Positions 1 to 7,683 of a stretch of 64,000 bases of DNA are shown here, in pieces. The DNA lies in NCBI RefSeq assembly GCF_029868385.1, contig NZ_JARWNX010000056.1, positions 1 to 64,000 on the forward strand, written 5' to 3'. The notes beneath the pieces were generated by a model that worked only from the letters and a program-made list of their open reading frames with translations, ran no database searches and was not told where the DNA came from. Position numbers and translations under genes: made by a program. Origin of the DNA: Nocardia cyriacigeorgica. Its GTDB lineage: Bacteria; Actinomycetota; Actinomycetes; Mycobacteriales; Mycobacteriaceae. The first letter of the stretch is position 1, and each line of letters begins with the position of its first letter.

Positions 1-2
1 AT

Positions 3-125
3 TTGACGATGATGTATTCGCCGCGGGCGTTGTCGATCGCGCTCAACGCGCTCGACCCCGTTGCGTTCCCGCAACTGCAATGCACGTTCAACCCCTGGCT
101 CATCGGCGGAGGCGGCTCCCTCTAA
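3..125 (+). CDS. C-terminal end of an unrecognised protein (5' end outside window)
   Basis: The frame is open from the window edge and stops with TAA at 123-125, giving 40 residues that end in FNPWLIGGGGSL. The high-GC third positions and the absence of stops fit coding sequence. The fragment is too short to assign a family. A strong hairpin follows at 270-314, consistent with this being a gene 3' end. Confidence 0.5.
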   Translation: MTMMYSPRALSIALNALDPVAFPQLQCTFNPWLIGGGGSL

Positions 126-269
126 CCCCCCGAGACCGGCACCCACCAAGACCGGACGGCTATGACTCCGGCGACCGGTCCCGGTGGATGCCAGGCCGCC
201 GCGCCGACTGTGCAGGCGGACGGGGACCCCTCAACCCGCCCCTGTCCCCGCATCGAGAGCCCGGTGGAA

Positions 270-314
270 ATGCCCACCGAATGGTCGCACCGCACCCGAC
301 CATTCGGTGGGCAT
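270..314. terminator. 18-bp inverted repeat between convergent genes
   Basis: ATGCCCACCGAATGGTCG (270-287) is repeated exactly as its reverse complement at 297-314, with a 9-nt loop. It lies between the 3' end of the partial gene ending at 125 and the 3' end of the minus-strand gene at 379, so it probably ends transcription from both sides. There is no U-tract, which is usual in high-GC actinobacteria. Confidence 0.65.
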
Positions 315-378
315 GCGGCGTTCACCCCGACGGAATACGTTGCCCCGTCGTGGAATCGCACCGCAGCGTCGACGCCGA

Positions 379-795
379 TCAGTCGGCGAACACCTCGCCG
401 AGATCGCCGTAGAGCCGCTGCACCGTGAACAGCGGCTGAACGCCGTAGGCGGTGTCGACCTCACGGATGGTGCCGAACACGCTGCCGGGGATCTCGAGCA
501 CCCGCCCGGTCTTCAGGTCGTAGCGGATCCGGATCTCGAAAGCGACGTCGATGCTCCCGTCCGCCTGCGGCGTCTCCAACAGCGAGGTCACGGTGTGTTT
601 GATGCCGGTGCACCGGTCGAGCACGAACTGGATCGACGCCGCCGCGGCGTCACGCCCGGTGACCGGCTCCGCATTGGCGAAAGTCAGCTCGACGTCCTCG
701 GTCATCAGGGCACACGCCTGCCGCAGCTGCTCCGGTTCGAGCGTATCGATGAGCGCGTAGTACTGCTGCACCAGTTCCCGCACGGACGGCGTCAT
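379..795 (-). CDS. SnoaL-like / nuclear transport factor 2 fold protein
   Basis: A 138-residue protein with the cone-shaped NTF2-like pattern: an N-terminal helix (VRELVQQYYALIDTLEPEQL), then a strand with LMTEDVELTF, and a C-terminal sheet covering IRIRYDLKTGRVLEIPGSV. The family binds small hydrophobic ligands or acts as isomerase, hydratase or polyketide cyclase; no specific substrate can be assigned. The start is well supported by a GAAGGAG Shine-Dalgarno 7 nt before the ATG. The protein is probably cytoplasmic and single-domain, since its length equals the domain. Confidence 0.75.
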   Translation of the reverse strand: MTPSVRELVQQYYALIDTLEPEQLRQACALMTEDVELTFANAEPVTGRDAAAASIQFVLDRCTGIKHTVTSLLETPQADGSIDVAFEIRIRYDLKTGRVLEIPGSVFGTIREVDTAYGVQPLFTVQRLYGDLGEVFAD

Positions 796-850
796 GGTGG
801 ATCTCCTTCAACGATCTCGGCGACCGGTACCCAGATCAGCTGGGCACCAA

Positions 851-1378
851 TCAGATTGAGCGACAAGACCGACGGTGTTCCGTCGTGCCGCCCACGGTAG
901 TTGACCACCGCGAATCACGCGGCCGATCAACGGTGCCGGAGACGCTTGATCCAGAACTGCGGCCGCGTCGATCGACCACCGCGACCTGATCGTGCAGACC
1001 GTGGCCGGGTCGGCGCCGAGTGCTCGAACGAACCTGGGCGCCCAGCGAGTTGGCGATCTGTACCGCGAGAGGTCCGACGCCGCCCGCGGCCGCGGTGATC
1101 AGCACCCGCTGGCCGGGGCGACCCCGGCCACGTCGACCAGCATCTGCCACGCGGTGAGCCCGGCCAGCGGTAGCGCGACGTCTCCGGCATCGGTGCGAAG
1201 TGGCGGGCGGCTGCGGTGACGTATTCGGCGTGGGCGCCCGCAGCCTGCTCGCAACCGATGCCGCTGCCCTCGACCGCGACCCGCACTGACCGCCGCCGCT
1301 GCCAGGGCTCGCACGAGCGGGTGCTCGGAGCTGTTCCCGCTGGTGCCGCACGAGTTCACCGGACGCCGCCCCGACCAT
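851..1378 (-). pseudogene. decayed quinone oxidoreductase-like (MDR family) gene
   Basis: Fragments of a medium-chain dehydrogenase/reductase lie in different frames of the minus strand. One frame reads ALPLAGLTAWQMLVDVAGV (the segment before the Rossmann fold). A second then supplies GQRVLITAAAGGVGPLAVQI, with the AAxGGVG NADP-binding loop. A third gives the preceding EGSGIGCEQAAGAHAEYV, resembling the substrate-site region. No single frame covers the enzyme and both the N-terminal catalytic part and the C-terminus are missing, so this is a frameshifted remnant. Confidence 0.7.
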
Positions 1379-1591
1379 CCGCCGAGTCCGCGTGAACAGT
1401 GACAGGTGCAGCTGTCGGAGATTATTGCCGACAGCCGCGAGAAAAGAATTGTGGATATCTACGAGCAGTTCGCGGAGAACAACTGAAGAATACGAATTCG
1501 GCTCGATGGATAGCCGCGGCTCACTCGTCGTGTTCTGATTGGCCCGTCCCGAATCCGGGATGCGTCACAAAGCACAACCGAGGATTATCCT
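1379..1591. other. intergenic stretch, no convincing gene
   Basis: The only coding-like stretch is a 26-codon frame from GTG 1406 to TGA 1484-1486 (ending VDIYEQFAENN), which may be the tail of a lost gene. The rest holds only the leader of the small secreted protein that starts at 1592. Confidence 0.4.
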
Positions 1592-1765
1592 ATGAATTCC
1601 AGAATCATCCGTTCGTTCGCCATCGCCGGGCTCGTGCTGTCGGCCACCGCACTCGGTGCCGGTACGGCCTCCGCGGAGGCCGCTACGGCCGCACCCGTTT
1701 CGGGCTCGGTGGAGGTGTGCGCCCCCATTCCGATCGGACCGCTGGAGCTCAGCCTCTGCCTGTGA
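1592..1765 (+). CDS. small secreted peptide, 57 aa
   Basis: ATG at 1592 is preceded by GAGGA at suitable spacing. The product begins MNSRIIRSFAIAGLVLSATA, a classic Sec signal peptide with a positive start and a hydrophobic core. A likely cleavage site lies around ASAEA near residue 30. The mature part is only about 28 residues and has two cysteines (EVCAPIPIGPLELSLCL), which could form a disulfide. I do not recognise a family. Short exported peptides of this kind are common and poorly studied in Nocardia. The length, signal peptide and ribosome binding site make it a credible gene. Confidence 0.6.
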   Translation: MNSRIIRSFAIAGLVLSATALGAGTASAEAATAAPVSGSVEVCAPIPIGPLELSLCL

Positions 1766-1882
1766 TCGGCAGACCCGAGTTGTCCGCGGCGGTGACGTAC
1801 CTGCCCCGGTGCGTCACCGCCGCGCGGCGTAGGCGAATGTCGCTGCCGGTCATCCGATCCGGCGGCATTGTTGGAAACCATA

Positions 1883-1941
1883 ACCGATCACACCATCCGT
1901 TCCCCCTTGTCACAATGGAAGGTTCGGACTGCGTGATCGGT
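1883..1941. promoter_or_regulatory. 9-bp inverted half-sites 50 bp apart upstream of the PucR gene
   Basis: ACCGATCAC (1883-1891) and its exact reverse complement GTGATCGGT (1933-1941) are centred 50 bp apart, close to five helical turns, and end 55 bp before the start at 1997. They could be half-sites for a regulator that loops DNA, possibly PucR itself. No footprint-type evidence exists here. Confidence 0.35.
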
Positions 1942-1996
1942 CGTCGCGGTAGCGTGAATCCCTGCCCCAGTGGCCTGTGGGTGGGAAGGAATCACC

Positions 1997-3247
1997 ATGT
2001 CTGTCGCAACCTCCGCCGAGCCGTTTCTCACCGCTTCGGGTGGGCTCGTCTCCACTCCACTGAAGGACGTACGGACCATTTCCCGCCAGATGGTGGGCCA
2101 TTTCGTCGAAAACGTCGTGCCGTGCGCGACATTGCCGGGAGAAGCGCTCGATGGTGATATCACCGCCGTCACGAGAGTGTGCCTGGAATTGACCAAGAGC
2201 ATGCTCGACGGGCGCGATCTTCCCGGTCGCACCGAACGAGTGCAGGACGCCGCCGCCGACTGGGCGCGCGAGGGCATCCCGATCGACACCATCCACCACG
2301 CGATCCACGAAGGCTTCAAACTAGCCTTCGACCTGCTGCTGGTGAACGGCACCCCGCATGATCACGACATCGTCGTCGGCGTCGCCCGGCGGCTGATGGA
2401 CGCCCTGGAGATGATCAGTGCGGCGGTATCGGTGGCCTACGTTCGTGAACTGCGTTCCGCGGTCAGCGAACACCACACCGCCGTGCACACGTTGACCTCC
2501 GCGCTGCTGGGTGGACAGAGCACGTCGACCATGGCGCGGGAGTGCGGTATCGAGGTAGCCGACCGCTATCACGTGGTGGCGTTGGAACTTCCACCGCATG
2601 CCGAGGAACTCGACTCCGCGCTGGACGCGAAAGTGGTTGCGCGACGGAAACTGCGGCGGGTGCAGGCCGAACTGGCCGACCGCTGCGGCGGTAAGGTGCT
2701 GTCGCTGATGAGCGTCGACGGCGGGACGCTGCTGCTGCCCGATACCGAATTCGCCGATGCCGACCTGGATGAACTGGTCGCGCAGCTGTCCACGGCGGCC
2801 GAGGTGCCGGTCCGGGCGGTGGCGATGGCGGCGGCGCCGACCGAGATACCGCGCGTCGCCGAACAAGCCCACGAGCTGGTCGATATCGTGCAGCGGATCG
2901 GTGGCCAGAGCAAAGTGTATCGCCCACACGAATTGGCCTTCGAATATCAGCTGACCCGACCCGGTCCGGCGCGCGACTATCTCAGTTCGGTGCTCGATTC
3001 CCTCGAAGCGCATCCGGACCTGCTACAAACACTCGAAGTGCATATGTCGACGAATATGCAACGTTCCCGGTCGGCACGGAAACTCTACGTCCACACGAAT
3101 ACGGTCGATTATCGGTTGAAACGAATCGGCCAGATCACCGGATTCGACCCGAACGACGTCACCGGTCTCTGTTATCTGCGGGCCGCGCTCCTGATCCGAG
3201 CGCATCGCGCGGGAAGCACCGCCGAAGCAGGTTCGCCGCTCGGCTGA
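1997..3247 (+). CDS. PucR/CdaR-type helix-turn-helix transcriptional regulator
   Basis: This 416-residue regulator ends in a PucR-type DNA-binding domain: LLQTLEVHMSTNMQRSRSAR is followed by KLYVHTNTVDYRLKRIGQIT and a final LRAALLIRAH helix. The N-terminal half is helical and resembles the RsbRD/GGDEF-like sensory part of this family. The middle (about 170-290) contains the beta-alpha GGDEF-like fold. Such proteins usually control a nearby catabolic or transport gene in response to a small molecule. The truncated P450 downstream is a possible former target. An AAGGA ribosome binding site supports ATG 1997 over the in-frame ATG at 1970. Confidence 0.85.
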   Translation: MSVATSAEPFLTASGGLVSTPLKDVRTISRQMVGHFVENVVPCATLPGEALDGDITAVTRVCLELTKSMLDGRDLPGRTERVQDAAADWAREGIPIDTIHHAIHEGFKLAFDLLLVNGTPHDHDIVVGVARRLMDALEMISAAVSVAYVRELRSAVSEHHTAVHTLTSALLGGQSTSTMARECGIEVADRYHVVALELPPHAEELDSALDAKVVARRKLRRVQAELADRCGGKVLSLMSVDGGTLLLPDTEFADADLDELVAQLSTAAEVPVRAVAMAAAPTEIPRVAEQAHELVDIVQRIGGQSKVYRPHELAFEYQLTRPGPARDYLSSVLDSLEAHPDLLQTLEVHMSTNMQRSRSARKLYVHTNTVDYRLKRIGQITGFDPNDVTGLCYLRAALLIRAHRAGSTAEAGSPLG

Positions 3248-3379
3248 GACCGACGCCTGCGATCCCTGCGGCCACCGCGAGAGCTTCGCGGGCTCTGTAC
3301 TCGCCCCCACCGGGCGGCACGCCATTGGGGTCTTCTGGAGCGAAGCGGACGCGCGTGAGTCCACGCGGAGGTCCGTCGT

Positions 3380-4252
3380 GTGCTCGCCGGAACGGAATCG
3401 AGTATCCGATTACGCGCGGTGTTGCGGCGTGCGATGTCACCGGTGCACGCGCCGTCGAACTGGCCGACACCCGCGAACCGGCGGATCGCCGGAGCGCAGC
3501 ACGATATTCGCGCGGTCTGCGAGGAGATCGTCGCGCATCGACGCGCGGCCAGCGATCCGGGGTCGGACCTGATCGGCCGCCTGGTCGCGGCCCGCAGCGG
3601 CACCGAAGCGCTCTCCGATGACGAGATCCGGGATCAGGTGAAGATCTTCCTGCTGGCCGGCCACGACACCACGGCGACCGCGCTGATGTTCGCCCTGCGG
3701 TTGCTCGGCCTGTACCCGGCGGCCCAGCGGCGGCTGCGGGACGAGGTCGATCGGGTACCGGTGGCGGCGCGGGGGAGTGCGGCGGCGATACGCGAACTCA
3801 CCTACACCACGATGGTGCTGAAGGAGACGACCCGGCTGTACCCGTCGGCCCCCTTCATCGCGCGCAACTGCGTCGACCACACCGCGGTGTGCGGATATGA
3901 GATCCCGGCCGGAGCAGATATCAACATCGCCACCTGGGTGATCCACCATCGCGATGACCTCTGGCCCGATCCCGGTCGCTTCGACCCGGAACGTTTCGCA
4001 CCGGATGCGCCGCAGCAATCGCACCGGTTCGCCTGGATGCCGTTCGGTTTCGGCCCTCGCGGCTGCATCGGGCAGCGGTTCGCCATGCTGGAAGCCGCCG
4101 TCATCCTCGCCGGGCTGGTGCGTGAGTTCGAGTTCGTCACGCCACCCGGTGATATCGAGGTCACCGCTGATCTGGTTCTGCACCCCACGGGGGATGTGCC
4201 GTGTCGGTTGCGTCGGGTGACCAGCGGCGGCCTGTCCCGCCACAACCTATAG
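3380..4252 (+). pseudogene. cytochrome P450, N-terminally truncated
   Basis: The 290-residue frame carries every C-terminal P450 signature. It has the I-helix oxygen-activation motif LLAGHDTTATAL, the K-helix ExxR in LKETTRLYPSAP, the PERF-like FDPERFAP and the heme loop FGFGPRGCIGQRFA with the axial cysteine. Bacterial P450s are about 400-460 residues, so roughly the first 160 (substrate-recognition and F/G-helix region) are missing. The sequence begins abruptly near the F-G loop (AGTESSIRL, then PTPANRRI). The region 3248-3379 does not supply them in any frame I can recognise. Without its N-terminal half it should not fold as an enzyme. Confidence 0.8.
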
Positions 4253-4370
4253 GCGGGACCTCGCGTGCTCGGTGAGGATGGTGGCGGGCTGGGCCGAATG
4301 GGCGACATGCCGAGTGGTAGCCGGCGCCGCAATCCCGTGGGAGCCGACCGACGCGTGGTTTCCTGAGGAG

Positions 4371-5585
4371 GTGACCGTTTCCGTTACCGGCCTCGGTAAG
4401 CAACGGGGGTCGAACCTGGCGCTCGCGACCTGGGTGTCCGCGATCAACTTCTGGGCCTGGAACATGATCGGCCCGCTATCCACCACCTACGCCGGTGATC
4501 TGTCGTTGAGCAGCGCCGAGACCTCGCTGCTGGTCGCCACGCCGATTCTGGTGGGATCGTTGGGCCGGATCGCGGTCGGCGCCCTCACCGACCGATATGG
4601 CGGGCGCGTCATGTTCATCGCGATCTCGGTCGCGTCCATCCTGCCCGTGCTGGCCGTCGGCGCGGCGGGGGCGGCCGAATCGTATCCGCTGCTGCTGGTC
4701 TTCGGTTTCTTCCTCGGCATCGCGGGCACCATCTTCGCGGTCGGTATCCCGTTCGCCAACAACTGGTACGAACCGGCCCGGCGCGGCTTCGCCACCGGCG
4801 TGTTCGGCGCCGGAATGGTCGGCACCGCACTGTCGGCGTTCTTCACACCACGGTTCGTCGATTGGTTCGGGGTATTCCCGACGCATGCGATCGTGGCCGT
4901 GGCGCTCGCGATCACCGCGGTGGTGTGTGTGCTGGTGATGGGTGATTCACCGGAATTCCATCCGAACACCGATCCGGTCGTTCCGAAATTGGCCGCCGCC
5001 CTCACACTGCGGGTGACCTGGGAGATGTCGTTCCTGTACGCGGTCGTGTTCGGCGGTTTCGTGGCGTTCAGCAACTATCTGCCCACCTACATCAAGACGA
5101 TCTACGGATTCTCCGCCGTCGATGCCGGGGCCCGCACGGCCGCGTTCGCGCTGGCCGCGGTGATCGCCCGCCCGATCGGCGGTGCACTGGCCGACCGCAT
5201 CCCACCGAAATATGTGGTCCTCGCCTCGTTCGCGGGGACCGCGGTGATGGCGTTCATCGCGGTGTTCCAGCCACCGCCGGATCTGTGGTCGGCCACCGAT
5301 TTCATCCTGCTCGCCATCTTCCTCGGTATCGGCACCGGTGGCGTCTTCGCCTGGGTCGCCCGGCGCGCCCCGGCCCGGTCGGTCGGGTCGGTCACCGGTA
5401 TCGTCGCCGCCGCGGGCGGCCTCGGCGGCTATTTTCCGCCGCTGGTCATGGGCGCCACCTACGATCCGGTCGACAACGACTACACCGTCGGTCTGCTGCT
5501 GCTCGTGGCGACCGCGATCATCGCACTGATCTACACCGCGGTGAAACTGCATGCCAGAGAGCCGGTTTCACCCGAAGTCCGATGA
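4371..5585 (+). CDS. MFS transporter, NarK/nitrate-nitrite type
   Basis: A polytopic protein of about 404 residues with roughly 12 membrane segments. The first, NLALATWVSAINFWAWNMIG, matches the opening helix of NarK-family nitrate/nitrite porters. The helix 2-3 loop contains GRIAVGALTDRYGGR, the MFS motif A variant, repeated in the second half as ARPIGGALADRIPPK. The family moves nitrate, nitrite or related anions across the cytoplasmic membrane; the substrate here is unproven. GTG 4371 follows GAGGAG directly with no spacer, so the exact start is uncertain. No nitrate reductase genes are nearby. Confidence 0.78.
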   Translation: MTVSVTGLGKQRGSNLALATWVSAINFWAWNMIGPLSTTYAGDLSLSSAETSLLVATPILVGSLGRIAVGALTDRYGGRVMFIAISVASILPVLAVGAAGAAESYPLLLVFGFFLGIAGTIFAVGIPFANNWYEPARRGFATGVFGAGMVGTALSAFFTPRFVDWFGVFPTHAIVAVALAITAVVCVLVMGDSPEFHPNTDPVVPKLAAALTLRVTWEMSFLYAVVFGGFVAFSNYLPTYIKTIYGFSAVDAGARTAAFALAAVIARPIGGALADRIPPKYVVLASFAGTAVMAFIAVFQPPPDLWSATDFILLAIFLGIGTGGVFAWVARRAPARSVGSVTGIVAAAGGLGGYFPPLVMGATYDPVDNDYTVGLLLLVATAIIALIYTAVKLHAREPVSPEVR

Positions 5586-5615
5586 GACGACGGCCGGTCC
5601 GGCCGCACCGGCAGT

Positions 5616-5648
5616 GCGCGATCGATAGTCACGGTCGGTGGATCGCGC
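5616..5648. terminator. possible hairpin after the MFS gene
   Basis: GCGCGATC (5616-5623) pairs with GATCGCGC (5641-5648) across a 17-nt loop, 31 nt after the MFS stop codon. The stem is only 8 bp, so the call is weak. Confidence 0.3.
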
Positions 5649-5829
5649 GGTGCGTTGTGCGGTGTCTCTAGGCGTGACCTCGGGTGTTGGTGAGGTCTCC
5701 AGACCAGATCTTGTTCGTCCGGTGCGGTGACCGCCGCGTTCTAGGTTGGTGCTGATTCACCAGCAGTCGACCAGCTGGAGGGCGCCGGTTCGGGCCGCGC
5801 GTCGGCCAGGACAGGAGCGTTCGCGTCAC

Positions 5830-6852
5830 ATGATCGGATCCGAAACAGCCCGCCGCGGATGGGTGCACGTCCTCGCGATCGCGGCAGTGGCCGCAGCCTC
5901 GGGAGTGGTCGCACTCGCACCGAGCGCGACGGCCGAGCCGACGTCCTCGATCACCGGATCGTGGGCGCTCGACGACCGGACGGTGCAGGTGCGGGTGCAT
6001 TCGGCGTCGATGGATACCGACATCATGGTCAACGTGCAGCGTCCGGCGGACCGGTCGAAGCCCGCGCCGACGCTGTATCTGCTCAACGGCGGCGGTGGCG
6101 GCATGGACAGCGCGACCTGGCAGAAGAACACCGATGTGCTCGGTTTCCTGGCCGATAAGCAGGTGAATGTGGTGCAGCCGGTCGGTGGGCGGTGGAGCTA
6201 CTACACCGATTGGCGTTCGCCGGATCCGAAATTGGGCGTGTACAAGTGGAAGACGTTCCTCACCGAGGAATTGCCGCCGCTGATCGACAGCGAATTCGAC
6301 GCCACCGGCGTGAATGCCATCGCCGGTCTGTCGACCTCGGGGACCTCGGTGCTGCAATTGCCGATCGCGAAGCCGGGTCTGTACCGCGCGGTGGCCGCCT
6401 ACAGCGGGTGCGCGCAGATCAGCGATCCGATCGGGCAGCAGTTCGTGAAGCTGGCGGTGGAGTCGTGGGGCGGCGGCGATACCGAGAACATGTACGGTCC
6501 GCCGGGTGATCCGATGTGGGCGGCCAACGATCCCTACCTCAACGCCGAAGGACTGCGTGGGCTGAAGCTGTTCATCTCCACCGGGACCGGCGTTCCCGGC
6601 ATGTATGACACCTTCAACGGCGCGTACGCCCAGCCGGGCCCCCGTGGTTTCGCCAATCAGCTGGTGCTCGGCGGGCTGATCGAGGCCGCCGTGAACTGGT
6701 GCACCCACAACCTGCGTGGTCGGCTGGACCAGCTCGCCATCCCCGCCACCTACGACTTCCAGCCCACGGGTACCCACTCATGGGGATACTGGCAGCAGGC
6801 GATGAAGGACTCCTGGCCGGTGCTGGCCGAGGGCCTCGGGCTGCCGCGATGA
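5830..6852 (+). CDS. secreted mycolyltransferase / antigen 85-like esterase
   Basis: A 340-residue exported alpha/beta hydrolase. Residues 1-38 form a signal peptide (basic start, hydrophobic VLAIAAVAAASGVVALAPSA, then ATA-EP). The core has the nucleophile elbow IAGLSTSGTSVLQLP, where antigen 85 has GLSMAASSA, and a C-terminal GTHSWGYW supplying the catalytic histidine. The Asp/Glu of the triad is expected near GLKLFISTGTG. Family members transfer mycolic acids between trehalose mycolates and arabinogalactan in the outer envelope, which fits a mycolate-producing host. ATG 5830 is chosen because it opens the signal peptide. Confidence 0.85.
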   Translation: MIGSETARRGWVHVLAIAAVAAASGVVALAPSATAEPTSSITGSWALDDRTVQVRVHSASMDTDIMVNVQRPADRSKPAPTLYLLNGGGGGMDSATWQKNTDVLGFLADKQVNVVQPVGGRWSYYTDWRSPDPKLGVYKWKTFLTEELPPLIDSEFDATGVNAIAGLSTSGTSVLQLPIAKPGLYRAVAAYSGCAQISDPIGQQFVKLAVESWGGGDTENMYGPPGDPMWAANDPYLNAEGLRGLKLFISTGTGVPGMYDTFNGAYAQPGPRGFANQLVLGGLIEAAVNWCTHNLRGRLDQLAIPATYDFQPTGTHSWGYWQQAMKDSWPVLAEGLGLPR

Positions 6853-7013
6853 CCGCGCGCACGGGTGGTCGGGGGGCGACCGGTATGGGTAGCATCGTCC
6901 CGGCCGAGCCGACCCGGGACCTCCGGGTCTCGCCCGGCCCGTGCCCTGCGCTGGAAGGTGTGCTGGCCGCACCGGCCGTGTTCGGCGCGGGACCAGCGAT
7001 GAGAAACCGATAG
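6849..7013 (+). CDS. possible 54-aa hypothetical protein
   Basis: An ATG overlaps the mycolyltransferase stop (ATGA) and opens a 54-codon frame with GC-rich third positions that ends 10 nt before the next gene. Only the overlap and the codon pattern support it. It may be chance, and no family is recognised. Confidence 0.22.
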   Translation: MTARTGGRGATGMGSIVPAEPTRDLRVSPGPCPALEGVLAAPAVFGAGPAMRNR

Positions 7014-7023
7014 GGGCGCCGAG

Positions 7024-7500
7024 ATGCAACCGGCACTGCGATGTCTGGTCTGGGAACTGGACAACACGCTGTGGGACGGCGTCGTCTATGACGGCACTGT
7101 CGGGGCGCTGGATCGCTCAGCGCTGCGCACGCTGCGCATGCTGAGCGAGCGCGGCATATGGCATGCGGTGGCCAGCCGCGGCGATCGCGGGCGCACCGTG
7201 GAGATGCTGCGCAGGCACGGGCTGCACGAGATGTTCTCCGCGGTCGAGATCGGTTGGGGCCGCAAATCGTCGGCCATCGTCCGGATCAGCCACACCCTCG
7301 GCCTGCGCCTGGACTCGATCGGCTTCGTCGACCCCGAACCGGTCGAACGCGCGGAGGTCGCGCGAGCCTTGCCGCTGGTGCGCTGCTACGCCGCCCGCAA
7401 CGCCGGTACCCTGCTCGACCACCCCGACTTCCGGCCGGTGGTGCGCCCCGACCGCGACCTGACCCCGCCGCTCGGGTTCGCGCGGGTGCCCGCCCGATAG
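7024..7500 (+). CDS. HAD-like protein of the FkbH/IIIC phosphatase type, degenerate active site
   Basis: The 158-residue product starts CLVWELDNTLWDGVV. In HAD-IIIC enzymes this is motif I, LDLDNTLWGG, in which the first Asp is the nucleophile; here it is Glu. The later motif IV, normally FVDDNPFERAEV, reads FVDPEPVERAEV and so lacks the second metal-binding Asp. The fold is preserved (motif II near HAVASRGDR, the Lys motif around GRKSSAI), but two acidic positions differ. It is probably an inactive or altered HAD domain. FkbH-type enzymes load glyceryl groups onto carrier proteins, but no carrier protein is adjacent. Confidence 0.6.
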   Translation: MQPALRCLVWELDNTLWDGVVYDGTVGALDRSALRTLRMLSERGIWHAVASRGDRGRTVEMLRRHGLHEMFSAVEIGWGRKSSAIVRISHTLGLRLDSIGFVDPEPVERAEVARALPLVRCYAARNAGTLLDHPDFRPVVRPDRDLTPPLGFARVPAR

Positions 7501-7542
7501 TCCGGGCGGAGGAATGCCCGCGCGGTGGCACGACCATATCGG

Positions 7543-7558
7543 CTCCCATTGATGGGAG
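7543..7558. promoter_or_regulatory. perfect palindrome CTCCCAT-TG-ATGGGAG
   Basis: Seven-base arms around a 2-nt centre, between the HAD-like gene and the DUF4132-related gene, about 125 bp upstream of the latter. It could be an operator or a small hairpin. Confidence 0.35.
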
Positions 7559-7683
7559 ACCGTGGACATCTGGCCGTGTCGTAGGCTGCCGCGACGTACA
7601 CGTTTCGGTGAGCGATGTCCTCGTCGCCCGTTGCCGCGTGTCCGAGCCAGTGCTCGGTTCTGTTGGGTGAAATTGGAGGATGT

